NCBI RefSeq assembly: GCF_000002235.5
Contig: NW_022145599.1
Coordinates: forward strand, 25,690,879 to 25,754,878
Direction: 5' to 3'
Length of the DNA: 64,000 bases
Source: Strongylocentrotus purpuratus
Taxonomy: Eukaryota > Echinodermata > Echinoidea > Camarodonta > Strongylocentrotidae
This document shows, in pieces, positions 11,200 to 24,300 of this stretch (positions are counted from its first letter, which is position 1; each line of letters starts with the position of its first letter). Position numbers and translations under genes: made by a program. The notes beneath the pieces were generated by a model. That model was not told the origin of the DNA, did not search any database, and saw only the letters and a program-made list of their open reading frames with translations.

Positions 11200-13180
11200 C
11201 GGTAGTGGTAACGTGACCGTTTGTTTTTGCATGTCAGCCCGAAAATCGCTCATTTTTGTGATTTGTGTACAAAACATATGGTAATGTCATTTTTTCCTTA
11301 AAAAAAATAGATTAAAGATTGGTTATTGGGTCTTGTTTAAAGTTTAGGTGGTTGTGTTTGAAATCAAAATAGTTGAATTGTAGTAAGAAATGAAATAAAA
11401 CAATAAAACAATAAAATACATAAGTTTAAAAAACAATGAAATACATCAAAACAAGAGATAACATAAGGAATAAGCTGGTTCTTTTTGTTGTCATATTATT
11501 ATTCCAAATGGATATAAATGAATATATGTACTAAAAAAAATGCTTAAATATGAATAATATATGATTCATGGGTAAAAATGTGATTTTATGAACTTATTTG
11601 CATAAATTACCATAAATATGCAAATGAGTGAGTTTTCCACAAAATTTAAAATATTATATTATTCTATACACTTCACTTGATATGCGTGCAAATTTTCGGG
11701 GAGATCGGCTGTTTCACGGCCGAGATCTTAAGGGGGCCATAATGCCCCCCGGCCGTAATAACACCTCAAATAGCCCAGCCTTTTTAGGGTTAAAATAGGA
11801 CACTATTGTTCAATGTATTTCCAAATACAGTTAAGTCTGAATGACTCGACTTTTAAGTGATTAGTGACTTAAGTCGAATTCTTCCCCAATGGAATAATTA
11901 GTTTAGATCAAACTATTCCAAACTTTGCATCATAATTTACACTTCCTAAGTCGATTTTTTGCATAAAGTCAAAATTTGTTGCTCCAAAATGTGTTGGTCC
12001 AAACAGATTCGACTTATGCAAAGTTAACTGTATCATCTAGGACACTTCGATGTAGGCCCTATTTGCTCTCCATTCAATCTGTACAACAGTGGTAAATCTG
12101 CTCCTCATTATTCGTCGGCGGTTTTAAGAACCGACGAATCTGTCATACACATTAATGTACAGATTTGTAGGCTCATAATAATGACAACAAATTTACTACA
12201 GTCTGTAATATATAGATGCAATCTTTATTCACATCACAGCAATGTTGTGGCAATTCCAACATACCTGTACATCCATGTGTGATTAAGAAACACTTGGAAT
12301 AGGAGCTGCAATCTTTCGCTTAATATATTATAGCAAAAAAGTATTTAGCAGATATGGAATAGGGTTACATAAAGAAAATTCAACCATATTTCAGACTAGT
12401 TTCAAAACAATTTAAGAAATAGTGCAAAGAAAAAAAACATTCTTGTCCTCGCTCGTTCATTTTTCCCCCGGCCGACTCCTTCTTGCTGCCATTTATATCT
12501 TGGTATCAATGCCATAACAATGTAAACAATTGAAGTAACAGAAATAAAGTAAGGAGTTCAGTGAGCATACTTTTCATGAAGCAACAATTTTGACCGTATT
12601 AACCCCTATTTATTAAAGAGAGATATACATGTTTACATAAATTGCACCATACTGTGTTTTTATCACATTTAGGTAGAATTTGGTTTAAAGAATTAGTCCT
12701 GAAATGTGAGGTCAATTTCATAAACACAACAAAAACAGGGTGAAAAAGCTGCACCTGTTGACTGGCATCATAAATAACAAATACTGACACTGTTCCTACA
12801 TAACATAATTACTACATTAAATATAAGTGCTATTAACACATTCATTATTCTCTGAGTTCATGCTTTCAGTCAGAAAGTCTACCTCCGACTAGTGCTGCAG
12901 CAAAGCAACATGCATACCACACCTATCTTACAGTCACTATGTATAAAACGCTTTAGCGACCTTGGTACTAATGTGTCTCCCTCTTTTCACGGTTGTACAC
13001 TGTCAGTCTGATACCGTTGAGGATGATGGAAGCAGTTATATGTGTGCGTGTGTGTGTTGGTGGGTGGGTGTGCGTATACTTTATTCAAGTATTTATTAAA
13101 TGGAAAGTTTTTTTTACTGATATGTATTTCAATGGTGCTATTCTAGTCTAGACATTTGATTACATTCATAACGTATCTAC
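11200..13180. other. Gene-free spacer after copy 1
   Basis: Homology to copy 2 ends near 11200. The stretch contains dispersed-repeat material related to 'gacttaagtcgaa' (about 11830-12030; a relative occurs at 62970-63110), a small hairpin 'attcgtcgg...ccgacgaat' (about 12110-12140) and a (GT)n tract near 13043. No exon or RNA gene was recognised. Confidence 0.5.
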
Positions 13181-13207
13181 TTTAATACAATAAATAAAAC
13201 TGAAACA

Positions 13208-13555
13208 AAAATGGCCATTTTGGGCGGCATTTTGGATTTCGGGAAGGGCTCAAGTTTTTTTACTGCTGCTTGTGTGTTTCAAAATGTATTAATAAGTATT
13301 TGGTTGAGTTCTTTATGCTGAAAAACATATATTTAGACATTTAAATTTGGTATTTGGGTTATCTAGTTGCAAAGTTGTCAGAAATTCAGTAAATGGTGGC
13401 AATTTTGGGCGCCATTTTGGATTTCGGAAAGGGCTAAAGTGGTTTATAGCTACTTGTGTGTTTTAGAATTTATCAACATGTATATTATTGAGTTCCTTAT
13501 GCTTAAAAACATATATTTAGACATTAAAATTTTGTATTTGAGTTATCTACACTGT
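13208..13555 (+). repeat. Two tandem ~185-bp units
   Basis: Two head-to-tail copies share 'cattttggatttcgg', 'cttgtgtgttt', 'gagttctttatgct' and 'aaaaacatatatttagacat' in the same order with a period of about 185 bases. They lie just outside the inverted-repeat element that starts near 13639. Confidence 0.8.
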
Positions 13556-13638
13556 CGCTCATATAGTTGGAATAATTTTTTTTACCCCAATTTATGGAAT
13601 TATTTTAACAATGATTTATTCCTAATAGATCTAGATAA

Positions 13639-14818
13639 TATAGGATTTCCCGCCCAAATTCGCGAGTTTGTCATTGAAATTAATTTGTCTTGCGTTCAAA
13701 TTCGACGGTTTTAGTGCTGTCGGGTATATTTCGGATTCATATTCCTTTTTCTAGGTTTCAAATCTTTGATGTTTTAGTGCTGTCGGGTATATTTCGGATT
13801 TATATTCCTTTTTCTAGATTTCAAATCTATGAAGTCTTTGTTAGAATCTATGTATGTTTCATTCAAATTAATGAACAAAGTGCTTCTTTCGCTATTTGGT
13901 CATTCGATTTAGCGCAACACGATTTTTTGACATCGCGACGATGTACTTCTAGCATTCTAATTCATTTGTAGCATTCAAATTAGCACTTTGTGCACTAAAA
14001 TTAATGGTCAATATACATTTCTCGTTTATTAAACACTTTTTATAGCTCATTCTTTTTCTTTCAAGATCGTTTTTCATGTGTATTTCATCCTATTCTATTT
14101 TCTTGCATTTGTACTCTTTATATACTTTTAGATTTATCAAATACTCATCAGCCTTTAATTTTGATTGTTAAAAAAAAAAGACTTACATCTACGGACTTGA
14201 TGGTCTCAATATTTGTGTAAATTTTCATGTAAGGAAGTTGTTTGTCATGTGTTTCATCATATATTGATCACAATTTCATTATGGAGGAAGGGTACAATAT
14301 TGTGGCTGGGGTAAGTGTTTTTGTATCCCCACTTTTCCGGGGTATATGAACATGTCCGTTCAGAGATGCCATATCTCTTGATTTCGCCCCTTCTTTACCT
14401 AATGTCTGACTACACACATATGCTTTGTCCTCAAAATTAATAAATTGAATAACAGAAAAGACCCCAATGACACATCATGTATTTAATTGCATTTTTTTAA
14501 AACTGTAAACGTGTGTTGCATTTCTTCCCCCTAACATTCCTAACTTGAATAAACATAATTCGAATACGAATGACAGGTGTTAATTCGAATGATAAAAATG
14601 ACGCCTCGAAAAGTGACGATTAATTTGAATGCTAGTTGAGCAGTTTCTAAATTGAATGACAGATCTATGAAATCCTTCGACCAAAATCCTAAATTAAATA
14701 CAAAATCGGGAAAATTGAATGGTAATTGGCATGGCAAAGCTGATATGCGCTAACTTAAATGCATAGTAAATGAATTCGAATGACAAACTCGCGAATTTGG
14801 CCGGGAAATCCTATAGTA
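13639..14818. mobile_element. Non-autonomous DNA element with ~47-bp terminal inverted repeats
   Basis: The left end 'tataggatttcccg..ccaaattcgcg' is the near-perfect inverse of the right end near 14772-14818. Inside each end are scattered motifs of the form 'aattcgaatga' or 'gcattcaaatt', a subterminal repeat pattern common in non-autonomous DNA transposons. A direct repeat of 62 bases occurs twice at 13709-13833. No transposase coding sequence is visible. Possible target duplication is 'ta'. Confidence 0.65.
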
Positions 14819-14917
14819 TACTTTCTCAGATTGCATTGAATAATAATTTGCCAATGTTTGTTTTGCGTGACTGCTAAAGCATGTGTGTGCTACTATGCTT
14901 ATCAACTAGGGGACCTA

Positions 14918-14938
14918 TATATATATATATATATATAT
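14918..14938 (+). repeat. (AT)n tract at the duplication border
   Basis: An (AT)10-like microsatellite lies immediately left of the point (about 14938) where homology to copy 1 (about 670) begins. It marks the visible border of the duplicated segment. Confidence 0.85.
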
Positions 14939-15294
14939 GATACGGCGCACTCATTGAAAGATGAGAGCGTCATTCGCATTTGGTGGCAAAAGAAAGAAAA
15001 TAGCGAACCAATCAGCGTATAGAAAACGTCAAGGGATAATTAAGCAAAACCTATTTCCATGGTGGTCAGCGAAGGTGGGAAAATTCGCATTATGGCAGCT
15101 AAAGAAGCAACACAGCGAACCAATCAGCGAAAAGAAAACCGCCAGAAACTCAGTATATATCTATTCGGCATAAAGCAATTTTGTAAAACCATATAACACA
15201 GACCAGGACAGAAGTGATTTTCGCATTCACATCAGATTTATATCACACCAGGTATCAATATAGTTGATGTGGGCCTATACGAAGAACACTTAAT

Positions 15295-15349
15295 ATGCGA
15301 CTTCTGATGATATCTGGTGTCTTTCTGTTTCAAATTCTGTTACATCAAG
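15295..15349 (+). CDS. Receptor copy 2, exon 1: signal peptide
   Basis: ATG followed by a hydrophobic stretch (M-I-S-G-V-F-L-F-Q-I-L-L), 55 bases, ending in phase 1 before 'gtaaga'. It matches copy 1 exon 1 in length, phase and sequence. Confidence 0.7.
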
Positions 15350-18300
15350 GTAAGACGGAATTTGAAAACCATTGACGGTGATTTAAACTGTTACAATATT
15401 TTTTCTTTTTTCTTTCTTAATTTTCTTCGAACATGCTTTGTTTTTGTGCCTTTTTGTTTTAAATTCCCTTACTTTTCGGTAGAATAGCATTTTTAAGCAT
15501 AATTGACAATATTCCAAGTTTTTTCCTTTTTTTTTCGAATTTGCTCTGAATCAATTTCATAATATCTTTACATTACGGTTAGCAATATGTGTATTCATTT
15601 ATTTTTAGGCCAACACCAATAGCATACCCCTTTTCTCTCCATATTCCGATTTTTTTTTTCATTTTGAGAATAGGCTAAACGTAAAACGTAAACCTTATTA
15701 ATAAAATCCGACTACAATCCGATTTTGGAGGAATTTACAACAGCTTTTTATATGAGCATTCAAACATGTTTAGTCTTAATGGTCGAGGATCTGTCATGTC
15801 ATCTGTCATGTGATTAATAATATCGAAATTTTAGGTGATTTCTAGCTTCATTGAAGGAAGAAAAGATAAACCGGCTAAGAAATTATTGTAGCGGCGTCAG
15901 ACCCGCGTACGATTGAGGCATATTCGGTTTTAATTCTAATAAAAAGGCTTTAGCGCTCTAGGATTCCGGTTGTTTGTATCGTTATCATCATTCATAAATT
16001 AAATCGGGAAGATGATGTTTGTTTAGATTCATATATGTAATGTAACTGGCATTTTTTCGGAAATCAGATCGCAGTAGTCTGCGTCGGTACTTAGGTTCAG
16101 AAACGTGGGTTTGAACATGTTTGACAGATATTAAACCGTATTACCATGACTGATGTTAGGATTGTCATTTATCAACAAAAGTCAAGTTATTGTAGTCACA
16201 ACTTAATATAGGACTTTTCACAATCTAAGCAGAAATTTGAGAACATAAAAGTGGAAGGGGTAGCTAAGCTTAAAACTTGAGAGTAAACTTACAATTATAA
16301 TATGAATATGTTGTAATACAAATTACGATGGAAAGAAATTCGTTATTTTAGATAGTGCTGTTCCACTTTTTATTAATTGCTTAAAGCGAGTTACGGTTGT
16401 TATTATTACCGGGATTTTATGTCTGCGGCCCTGAATGAAGTGCTCAAGCATACAAGGTATCCATTTACACCTGGAGGAAGAATATCAAATGTAAATCATT
16501 AGACGTTTATCATGGGCAAGGATTCGAGTCATCAATCTTATGAGTGAAAGTCAAGAAAATGGACCACTTTACCAGTGTAGTGCAAAAAACGAAAACACCA
16601 CAAGTCTATATTTCAACTTACGAGAGCATGTTTGCCATGTTATTAGAAATTGCACAGCTCTTTTTTTAATATATCCTAACCTCTGTAAGTTTCTACGTCA
16701 TAATAATCTTTATTTTCCTTTTCTTGTGTTCTTCAATTCTAAAAAAAAGTTGGGTAACATAATAAGCCACGTTAGGAAACATGGATGAGGTAGAATAAAA
16801 CAAGAACATGCATATTTGTTTGTTAAAATTCAACCCAATCCTGGGTATAATGTACAGAATGCTGGGGAAAATGTAACCAATAAAGGGTAACATTTACCCT
16901 ATTCTGGTTAAAATAACACTCATTACTGGGTAAAATGTACCAAATCGTGCGTAAAATTCAACTCAATACTGGGTAAAATGTAACCAATGCAGGATACAAT
17001 GTAACCAATAAAGTGTACCCTATCCTGGGTAAAATTTTACCAAGAAAGGGTAAAATGTACCTAATCCTGAGTAAACTTAAACTCATTACTGTGTAAAATG
17101 TACCCAATACTGCGTAAAGTTCAACCTAATGCAGGGAAAATATACCCAAATACTAGGTTAACTGACCCAATGTTGTGTATCACCCGTTAACAAATATGAA
17201 CACCCCCTCTCTTTATTCTTTACCCAACATTGGTAAAATTTTACATAACTTTTTATATTAATGGGCATAACAAATATAACTCTATTCGAACTTTAATATT
17301 CCTCGGACATGTCGGGTCAATAAGTGTCTGCTAAAGACATAAATGGTTCACTGCATACTAAGTGATGGAAATGTACAATTGTATACGTGAGTCGTCTATA
17401 CCGGTCAATATGTAGGAAATTTATATCGGATTCCGACCGATAAAATGTAACTTTAAACCAAGTTTGTTTTGACACGTCATTAATTTTTTCTTTGAGTCTT
17501 TAGATACCAATACATTTCATATATTTGAGATTTAGTTTACAAAATATTGCCAAAAAATGAAGCTTGATTTCAGTAAGATTGGCTAAAAAGGTAGAGCGCA
17601 TGTAAACCATCAGAAGTTTTGAAATTTCATATTAAATTCATTCTGGCCTTACACCAGCCAGCATTATGAATTTAATCACATTTACTTTGTTGTGTAACCC
17701 ACGACAAATTGGTGTCAGAGTCTCATTTCAAATAAAGACATCATAAATTATACGCTTGCTTTAAAGATTTATGCTGTTTCACAACAAATTACCTTTAAAG
17801 CCACACTGTCCTACTTATAGCTACTTGCTCCCTCTATATAGAAAACTTCCCAGATCGGTGCCTGTGGTCCCCCGTGATCCTCTTTTTTTTATGTTAAATA
17901 AGAGCTGAGTTAATGAGATAGCCACCTGTCACAATGACCTCGCTGGCTCGCTGGGTGGTCTAATCCCTTCTAGCTGAAGTAGTAAAGCCTGCCTTTAATA
18001 GCAACGTAGCACTCGCCTCTTTTACTCATCGCCTTCCCTCTTGTGGTGTTTACGTGCTTTGAAGGAGAATTTATTCTTGCAGAACGTTTTATTTGGTGGA
18101 AGCAGAAAAATCAAAGAATAAACTATAAAACATCTCGGAAAAAAAAATAGAAAGTTATGCATAAGTTTTAAGTCAACATCACAAATGACATGGAAGTAAT
18201 TCAGGAAACATCTATGGCCAATGCGGTCATACTACTTATAATGGGTAATATTAAAAAAAGGGATAAATATCCCATATATTATTCGTAACAAAATGATCCC

Positions 18301-21300
18301 CACGGACTGGCCATTTATCATTTCTCACATAAGAAAGAAATAATTTTGCGAAAGATCATGTTTTTTACCCATAAATTTGAAAAGTTTATTGTATCATTGA
18401 AATGAAAAACACACTTTGCAGGAGGGGGGGGGGGGGGGGGTTAATGCAGCATAGAGATTACAGGTAATACGTCCAGTAATAGTTTTAAGGTTAATAAGTC
18501 CAGTCTCACAATAAAACTATAGCTTTCACTTGAAACGGGAACAATCGGACAAACAAATCAAAACAAGCTCGAGGAAAATCAAATTAAAAGAAACTTTTTC
18601 CTAACTTTAACTAACATGAAGAGCTATAGAAAAGTATAACAAATAATAATATACTAGACAGATTAAATACTTGGTTTTGCATTGCTGATGTCTCGATGAC
18701 GTGTTCTCTGTTAATCATTTGCCTTTTGTAATAATTTCCCTTGTTATCCCCAAGAAATGTCATTTCCTGATGCCTTTGCTTTGGTTGCTAGATGTGAAAT
18801 TACGTTAATCCGTACATACATAGAATAGACAACCTTTGATAACACATTTTTTGATTATCTGAAATGAATTCTCAAAATACATGCACTAGACATTGGTAGT
18901 CAATCATTATGTACATAACTTTTATTAAAAATAATCATGTTTAGGATTTTTACAGAAAACGTTTCACTCTATTTTACTGTATACATGCAAAAACATTAAC
19001 ATGAATATAACTTGGGTACAGCTATGTGAAAATCATGAAAGTGGGAATCTTATAATCAGTATCTATTTATATCAAAACAAAATACAAAATATAAAAAACA
19101 AAAAAACACACACACACACACACACACGTACACACACAAAAAAAAAAAATCGGCGAATAGTCAGGAATGACGTCACAAACTTATTGGTAAACTTATTATT
19201 CCAAACAAACTCCTAACTTTTTTATGCTTCTTTAGAAACGAGATATTTATGGATCGGCTTGTCATGAATAAATTATGCAAGCACCATAAAAAAGGGAGAA
19301 AAGAACCAGAAGATAACAGAGAAAAAGAACGGAAAAGGAGAAAGAGTAAGAAAGAAAATAAAAACGAAAATAAATGAAAAACGAAAAAGAACCCGCTATC
19401 CTTATAAAATAGGGGCTATGTAAATGTCAAGAAAAGTTTGTCAAAATACAATTTCTATCGCTCGTGACTGCCATCTTATAGTTTTTAAATTGCTGGCAAT
19501 GGCTTTGCCCCTGCATCCCACCATGGGCCCTGTGGCTAGCCCCCTAAACCTCATCCGTAAAGAAAGAAATGGTTCCCAAGACAACTATATGTTCTAGAAA
19601 ACTAATTCGTTTAATAAAATTATGGAAATGCAAGCACTACTTTAAACAAACAGAACTTTGTCATTCTTCGCTCATTTTTCCTGATTGAGGTGTCATATGA
19701 AAGGGCGGAAGCTCAACCTTCTAGAAATGTGAATTTTTCTTCGAAATTCAGATACCGCCCGCCAAATGTCTTTTTGGTTTCATTCCTTCAAATTGCTTTT
19801 AATCACTCATGCGTGAAATATCCATCATCTAAGTAGCATCACATTCATTTATTAATTATAGTTGTGATTAAGTTATGATAGAACATCGATACTTCTCGGT
19901 TTCGTTTTTTCTGGGACGCACTGTAAATTGGACTTATGAACCAACGGAAGAACGAGATCATGATATCGAAGGATAAGGATTAATACCAGATAAGCATTTA
20001 TCTGTCTCATGAACTTAAACTGTAAATAAAAAAAAGATTATTAATTACCATTAACAAGTATGCATCGTATGGAATACATTTCCCCTTCCCCTTTAGGTTT
20101 TTTTTTTTTTTTTTTACTCATTTAGAATATTTTTTAACAATGAAAACTTTTTTCTCTCGCAAAGCTATGATATATTTGATGTTTATGATTGTATCATTTG
20201 TAGTTTGAATTTATTTTTTCATTCAATGTATCACTCTTAATCATTACAGTTATCATGTTCTTTTCTTATTTATCTGTATTTTTTTCCTGTTCAATGCTAC
20301 AATTTTGCTTTTTATCTTTATATTTTCATTGTTGTAATAATGCAAACTTATGTTGTCGCTTGGAGCATTTGATTGAAATCATTGTGTAGGCACATTTAAA
20401 GGGCAATCTAGCCTCTGTACTACGTTTGTTTGTATGAAAGCAGAAATTAAGATACTCAAACAGAAAGGCAACAGTTTGAAATAAATCGTACCTTTGATAT
20501 GAAGGACTTAATCAGCAATTTGGTTAGTGCATTGTGACGTAGTCACGGACAACTCTCCTATTTGTCATGTACAAAAATATCATTAATTTCTGTTTTGTCC
20601 TATTAAAGTGCCTTCGTGCGCTTTTGAATGTTTTTAAAAACAGATATATGGCTCCATACAAATGCTGTTCATCATCATCATCATATCATGTATAGCATAT
20701 TATTGTAGTTCCTCTAAGAAGAAAATACCCTTATGAGTAATACATTTCAGAGGGGGGGGGGGGGGGGGGGGGGGGGATGATAAATTTAGTCATATGGTGT
20801 GTTTGCACAAAATAATGGAAAAGTTGTCCTCCACTATAACTGTGACAGTACCGAATAGGCTGATTTGAAACTCCAATGCGCATAGTGATTGCAACTCCCA
20901 AAAGTAATACCTTTTTTAAAATGTCTTGTCTGATTTGTTCAAGATTTCGTCACACTGCACCTCTGCTTTTTCTGCTTTCTCGCAGAGCAATTTGCGGTTA
21001 AATTCTGATTTTATTTGAACCTCTCCAGCGATGGATAAAGATGGATAAAGATATTATTTTCTTCTCTTTTTGTTGATACAGGGCCCTATGGTCTTGTAAT
21101 TAGTTTAACTGGAAGATTGAACTTTTTATAGTAAAACTACAAAGATATTTAATGAATAAATAAATAAACAAACAGATATATAATTAAATAAGTGAAAAAT
21201 AAATAAACACATAAATATCAAGTTTCAGGAGCTCTGCAGGTCCGAGCATCATGTAATTGTGAGGTCATGGAGAATTATCTGACAACCCTGGTGTCACCAG

Positions 21301-24300
21301 ACTTTCCTGATCATTACCCACCGAAGACCCGGCGAGAATGGAGCTTCGACATACCCCCTGGCGCAATGGTAGGTCTATCAACATACAAATATTTCTTCGA
21401 CAATGTGGGCACCTCTAGTGACTAGTATATTTGAAGGCGGAGAAAAGGGTCCCTTTTGTGTCTGCCCTGACAGATTTCAGACAACCAGAAAAGGAAACTG
21501 TCAATTTTTAACAAAATATTAAGGATTTATTACTTTTACTCTTAAATGGTTGTTCGCACAAACTGCAATGTTCCTTTGTATTGGATTCTAAAGATTTCAA
21601 TCAATCTATTCCAGCTTTATATCAAGATAAATGTGTAAGGGCCGCGAAATTCCCTAATGCAAACCAGGGCGACTAAAAGAAGATTGCTTGCTGAACCACA
21701 GGGTACGTATATAGCCAGTTTAGATGTATTACCCCTCCAGAGGCCAGGGTGTGGATACGCCAAAAATTGGCACCGAATCGCAAGTTATACGAACCACATC
21801 CGTATAGAAGAAGAAATACTAAACAAATGAACACATACATACATAAATTTGGAGCAAAAGCACGTACTGGATTAAAATATACGATGAATTTTTTAATCGT
21901 TGAACTATCAATAACAGAATGATGGGTGAAGTATGTTCAAACATGACCTTGTCATCATAAAATGGTTCTTTAATCGCCTTATTCTTCCTTAGAGATAGGC
22001 AAATGCATTCTTGACAATGTCATTATATATAAGACTCTTTCACATATATTGCGGTTTACCGGATCATAGTGTGAACTAGATCTTTTTAACCACCCGTTTT
22101 TTTTTTAACTATTCAATCAACCATACCATCATTTTTTCTTTTTCTTTTTACCGTTAAGTGATTTAAAAGTTCTAATTTGTTTTAAAATTTCATGATACAT
22201 GGAAGAGGGTAAAAGAATCCTTTTAAAATGTTGGTTAGTTTCCTAGATTTTTTTTCAATGAATATATTTCAAAGGAGTGGTAGGCCTAATTGAATTTTTT
22301 CTTCTGAAACTTGCTATGCAGGGTCACATTAAGGTCAACATCCTCCAAGTAGAACATTTTTGGGATCCTCTTACCCTGACACACAGCAGCGAAACTGCAC
22401 ACGGCACTAACGTCACAACCTTCCCATTGGTCAGTGGTAATTTGACGTCACTTCTACTGCCAGAGGGTGTGGTGACGGTTCGCTTCTGCAGTGATGGGTT
22501 TCTCCTACATGCGGGTTTTGCCTTTGAAGTCAGGACGCTTCGTGTAAATGGTATTTTCTATTTAGCTATCGTTTAAAACAAATTATAGGTGTTAACAATC
22601 AAAGCATTATTGATGGATATACGCAGAGGCGGCCCTCCTGTGGGGGGGGGGGGGGGAGGCAGAGTGGACCAGTGAAAAGTGCCCCCATTAATAAAAGAGT
22701 CCCTTCCCCCTTCTCACAATGCCCCTTTAAAATCTGATCAGTGCCCATTTACTTTCAACAAATGCACATTTTCCTTTATCATAAGTGCCCCTTTTTCAAT
22801 CACACAAGTGCCCCTTTTCATATGTGGTCGTTGCCCAATTTCGGATGCGATAATTGCCTCTTTTCACCTCTGATAATTTCCCTTTTTTCCTCTTATAAAT
22901 GCCCCTTTCAAAATATGATGGGGGTCCCTTTTCCGTCGACAAATGCCCATTTCCTATTCTCATGACTGTCTCTTTTCATCCCTGGTGAGTGCATCTTTTT
23001 GAAGGTGTAAGAAGTGCCCCATTTTCACTTCTGATAATTACTCTTTGTACTTTGACACATTTTCTTTTTCTTTTCTGTAAGTGTCCCTTTTTTCATCTCA
23101 TCATTAAACGCGCCCCTAATTTTACGCGACTATAAGGAGCAATTTCCCCCAAAGCTCGCTCGTACGCATTTATAGATGATATACTTAATAATATGTTACT
23201 TCTTTTCAGTCTACCGTTATGAGAATGTGCTTATTATCCCATCAGGATTGGGTTTTTTCCTCTTTTTAAGATGTAATTTTCACATTGCGACCTCACAAAT
23301 CTTAATTTGTTTCCTCGCTCACTTCACTCCCTCGCAAATAATTTTTCAGACCATCACACCCAGATGCAAAGTATGATTCTTAAGCAATTTCTTATATGGT
23401 GTATAAAGTGAATAATAATAATCACAATGTAGGGGTATATACCAATGTCTTTAACAAATGGTTTATTTTCGCTTTAAGATTTCCCTTTGTAGGTGCCCTT
23501 TTTTCCAGGAACCGCATAATTTAACAACGCCCCCCCCCACCACTCAGTGTTATTTAGGGTACGTGTATGCATGTTCCCTCTCTCTGAAAGCAACCCCTCC
23601 CCCTATCTCTGGTGTGTGAAGTCAATACGGGCCGGATTTTTGTGTATTACGGGCCGAACTTCGTTGCGTGAAAAGTAGCCCTTTACCGGAGATTTGGGGA
23701 ATACGAATGTGCTTCCTCCGACCCCGGAGAAGGGGGATGGGGCGGAAAGTTTTCCCCTTTGACAAGACTTTTTGAAAAAATACCAATATTTACAATTTAC
23801 TCTTATTGATTCTAGACACATTAAAAGGACTGAAAACTTTTTTAGATTCAATCTCTGTTAATTAAGTATAATATGTACTAACACGCCTGTTGCTGTTGTT
23901 ATTTTTTTTGTGCTGATGATCATGTTCTTGTTTTTTTAAATAATAAATGCAATTATTAATATTTTTAACGTCATAAAGATACTGGTCGCACTAATGACTC
24001 ACGCGTTCAAGCTTGTCTCACCAACACACTCGACTTCATGTGCCGTTCTGGAATGCAGTTCATTGACGTGATCGCTAGGTGTGATAAGGTTGTCGACTGT
24101 CACGACTTCTCTGATGAAAGCGGCTGTCTGACTCCAGGTGTGTTCTCATTCTCTTTTCTTGGTCATGTTACCCGGAGGTCGGTTGTGTATGTGTGTGTGT
24201 GCGTGTGTGTGTGTGTCGGGGGGTGGCACCCAGGCGGTGTATCGGAAGGAAGCAAAACATTCTAAGTCATCACAAATATTGCTTTGACACGAACGCGACT

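Noticed and set aside
22277..22576. Intronless 99-codon gene
   Set aside because: It is exon 3 (CUB second half) plus read-through into the introns on both sides.
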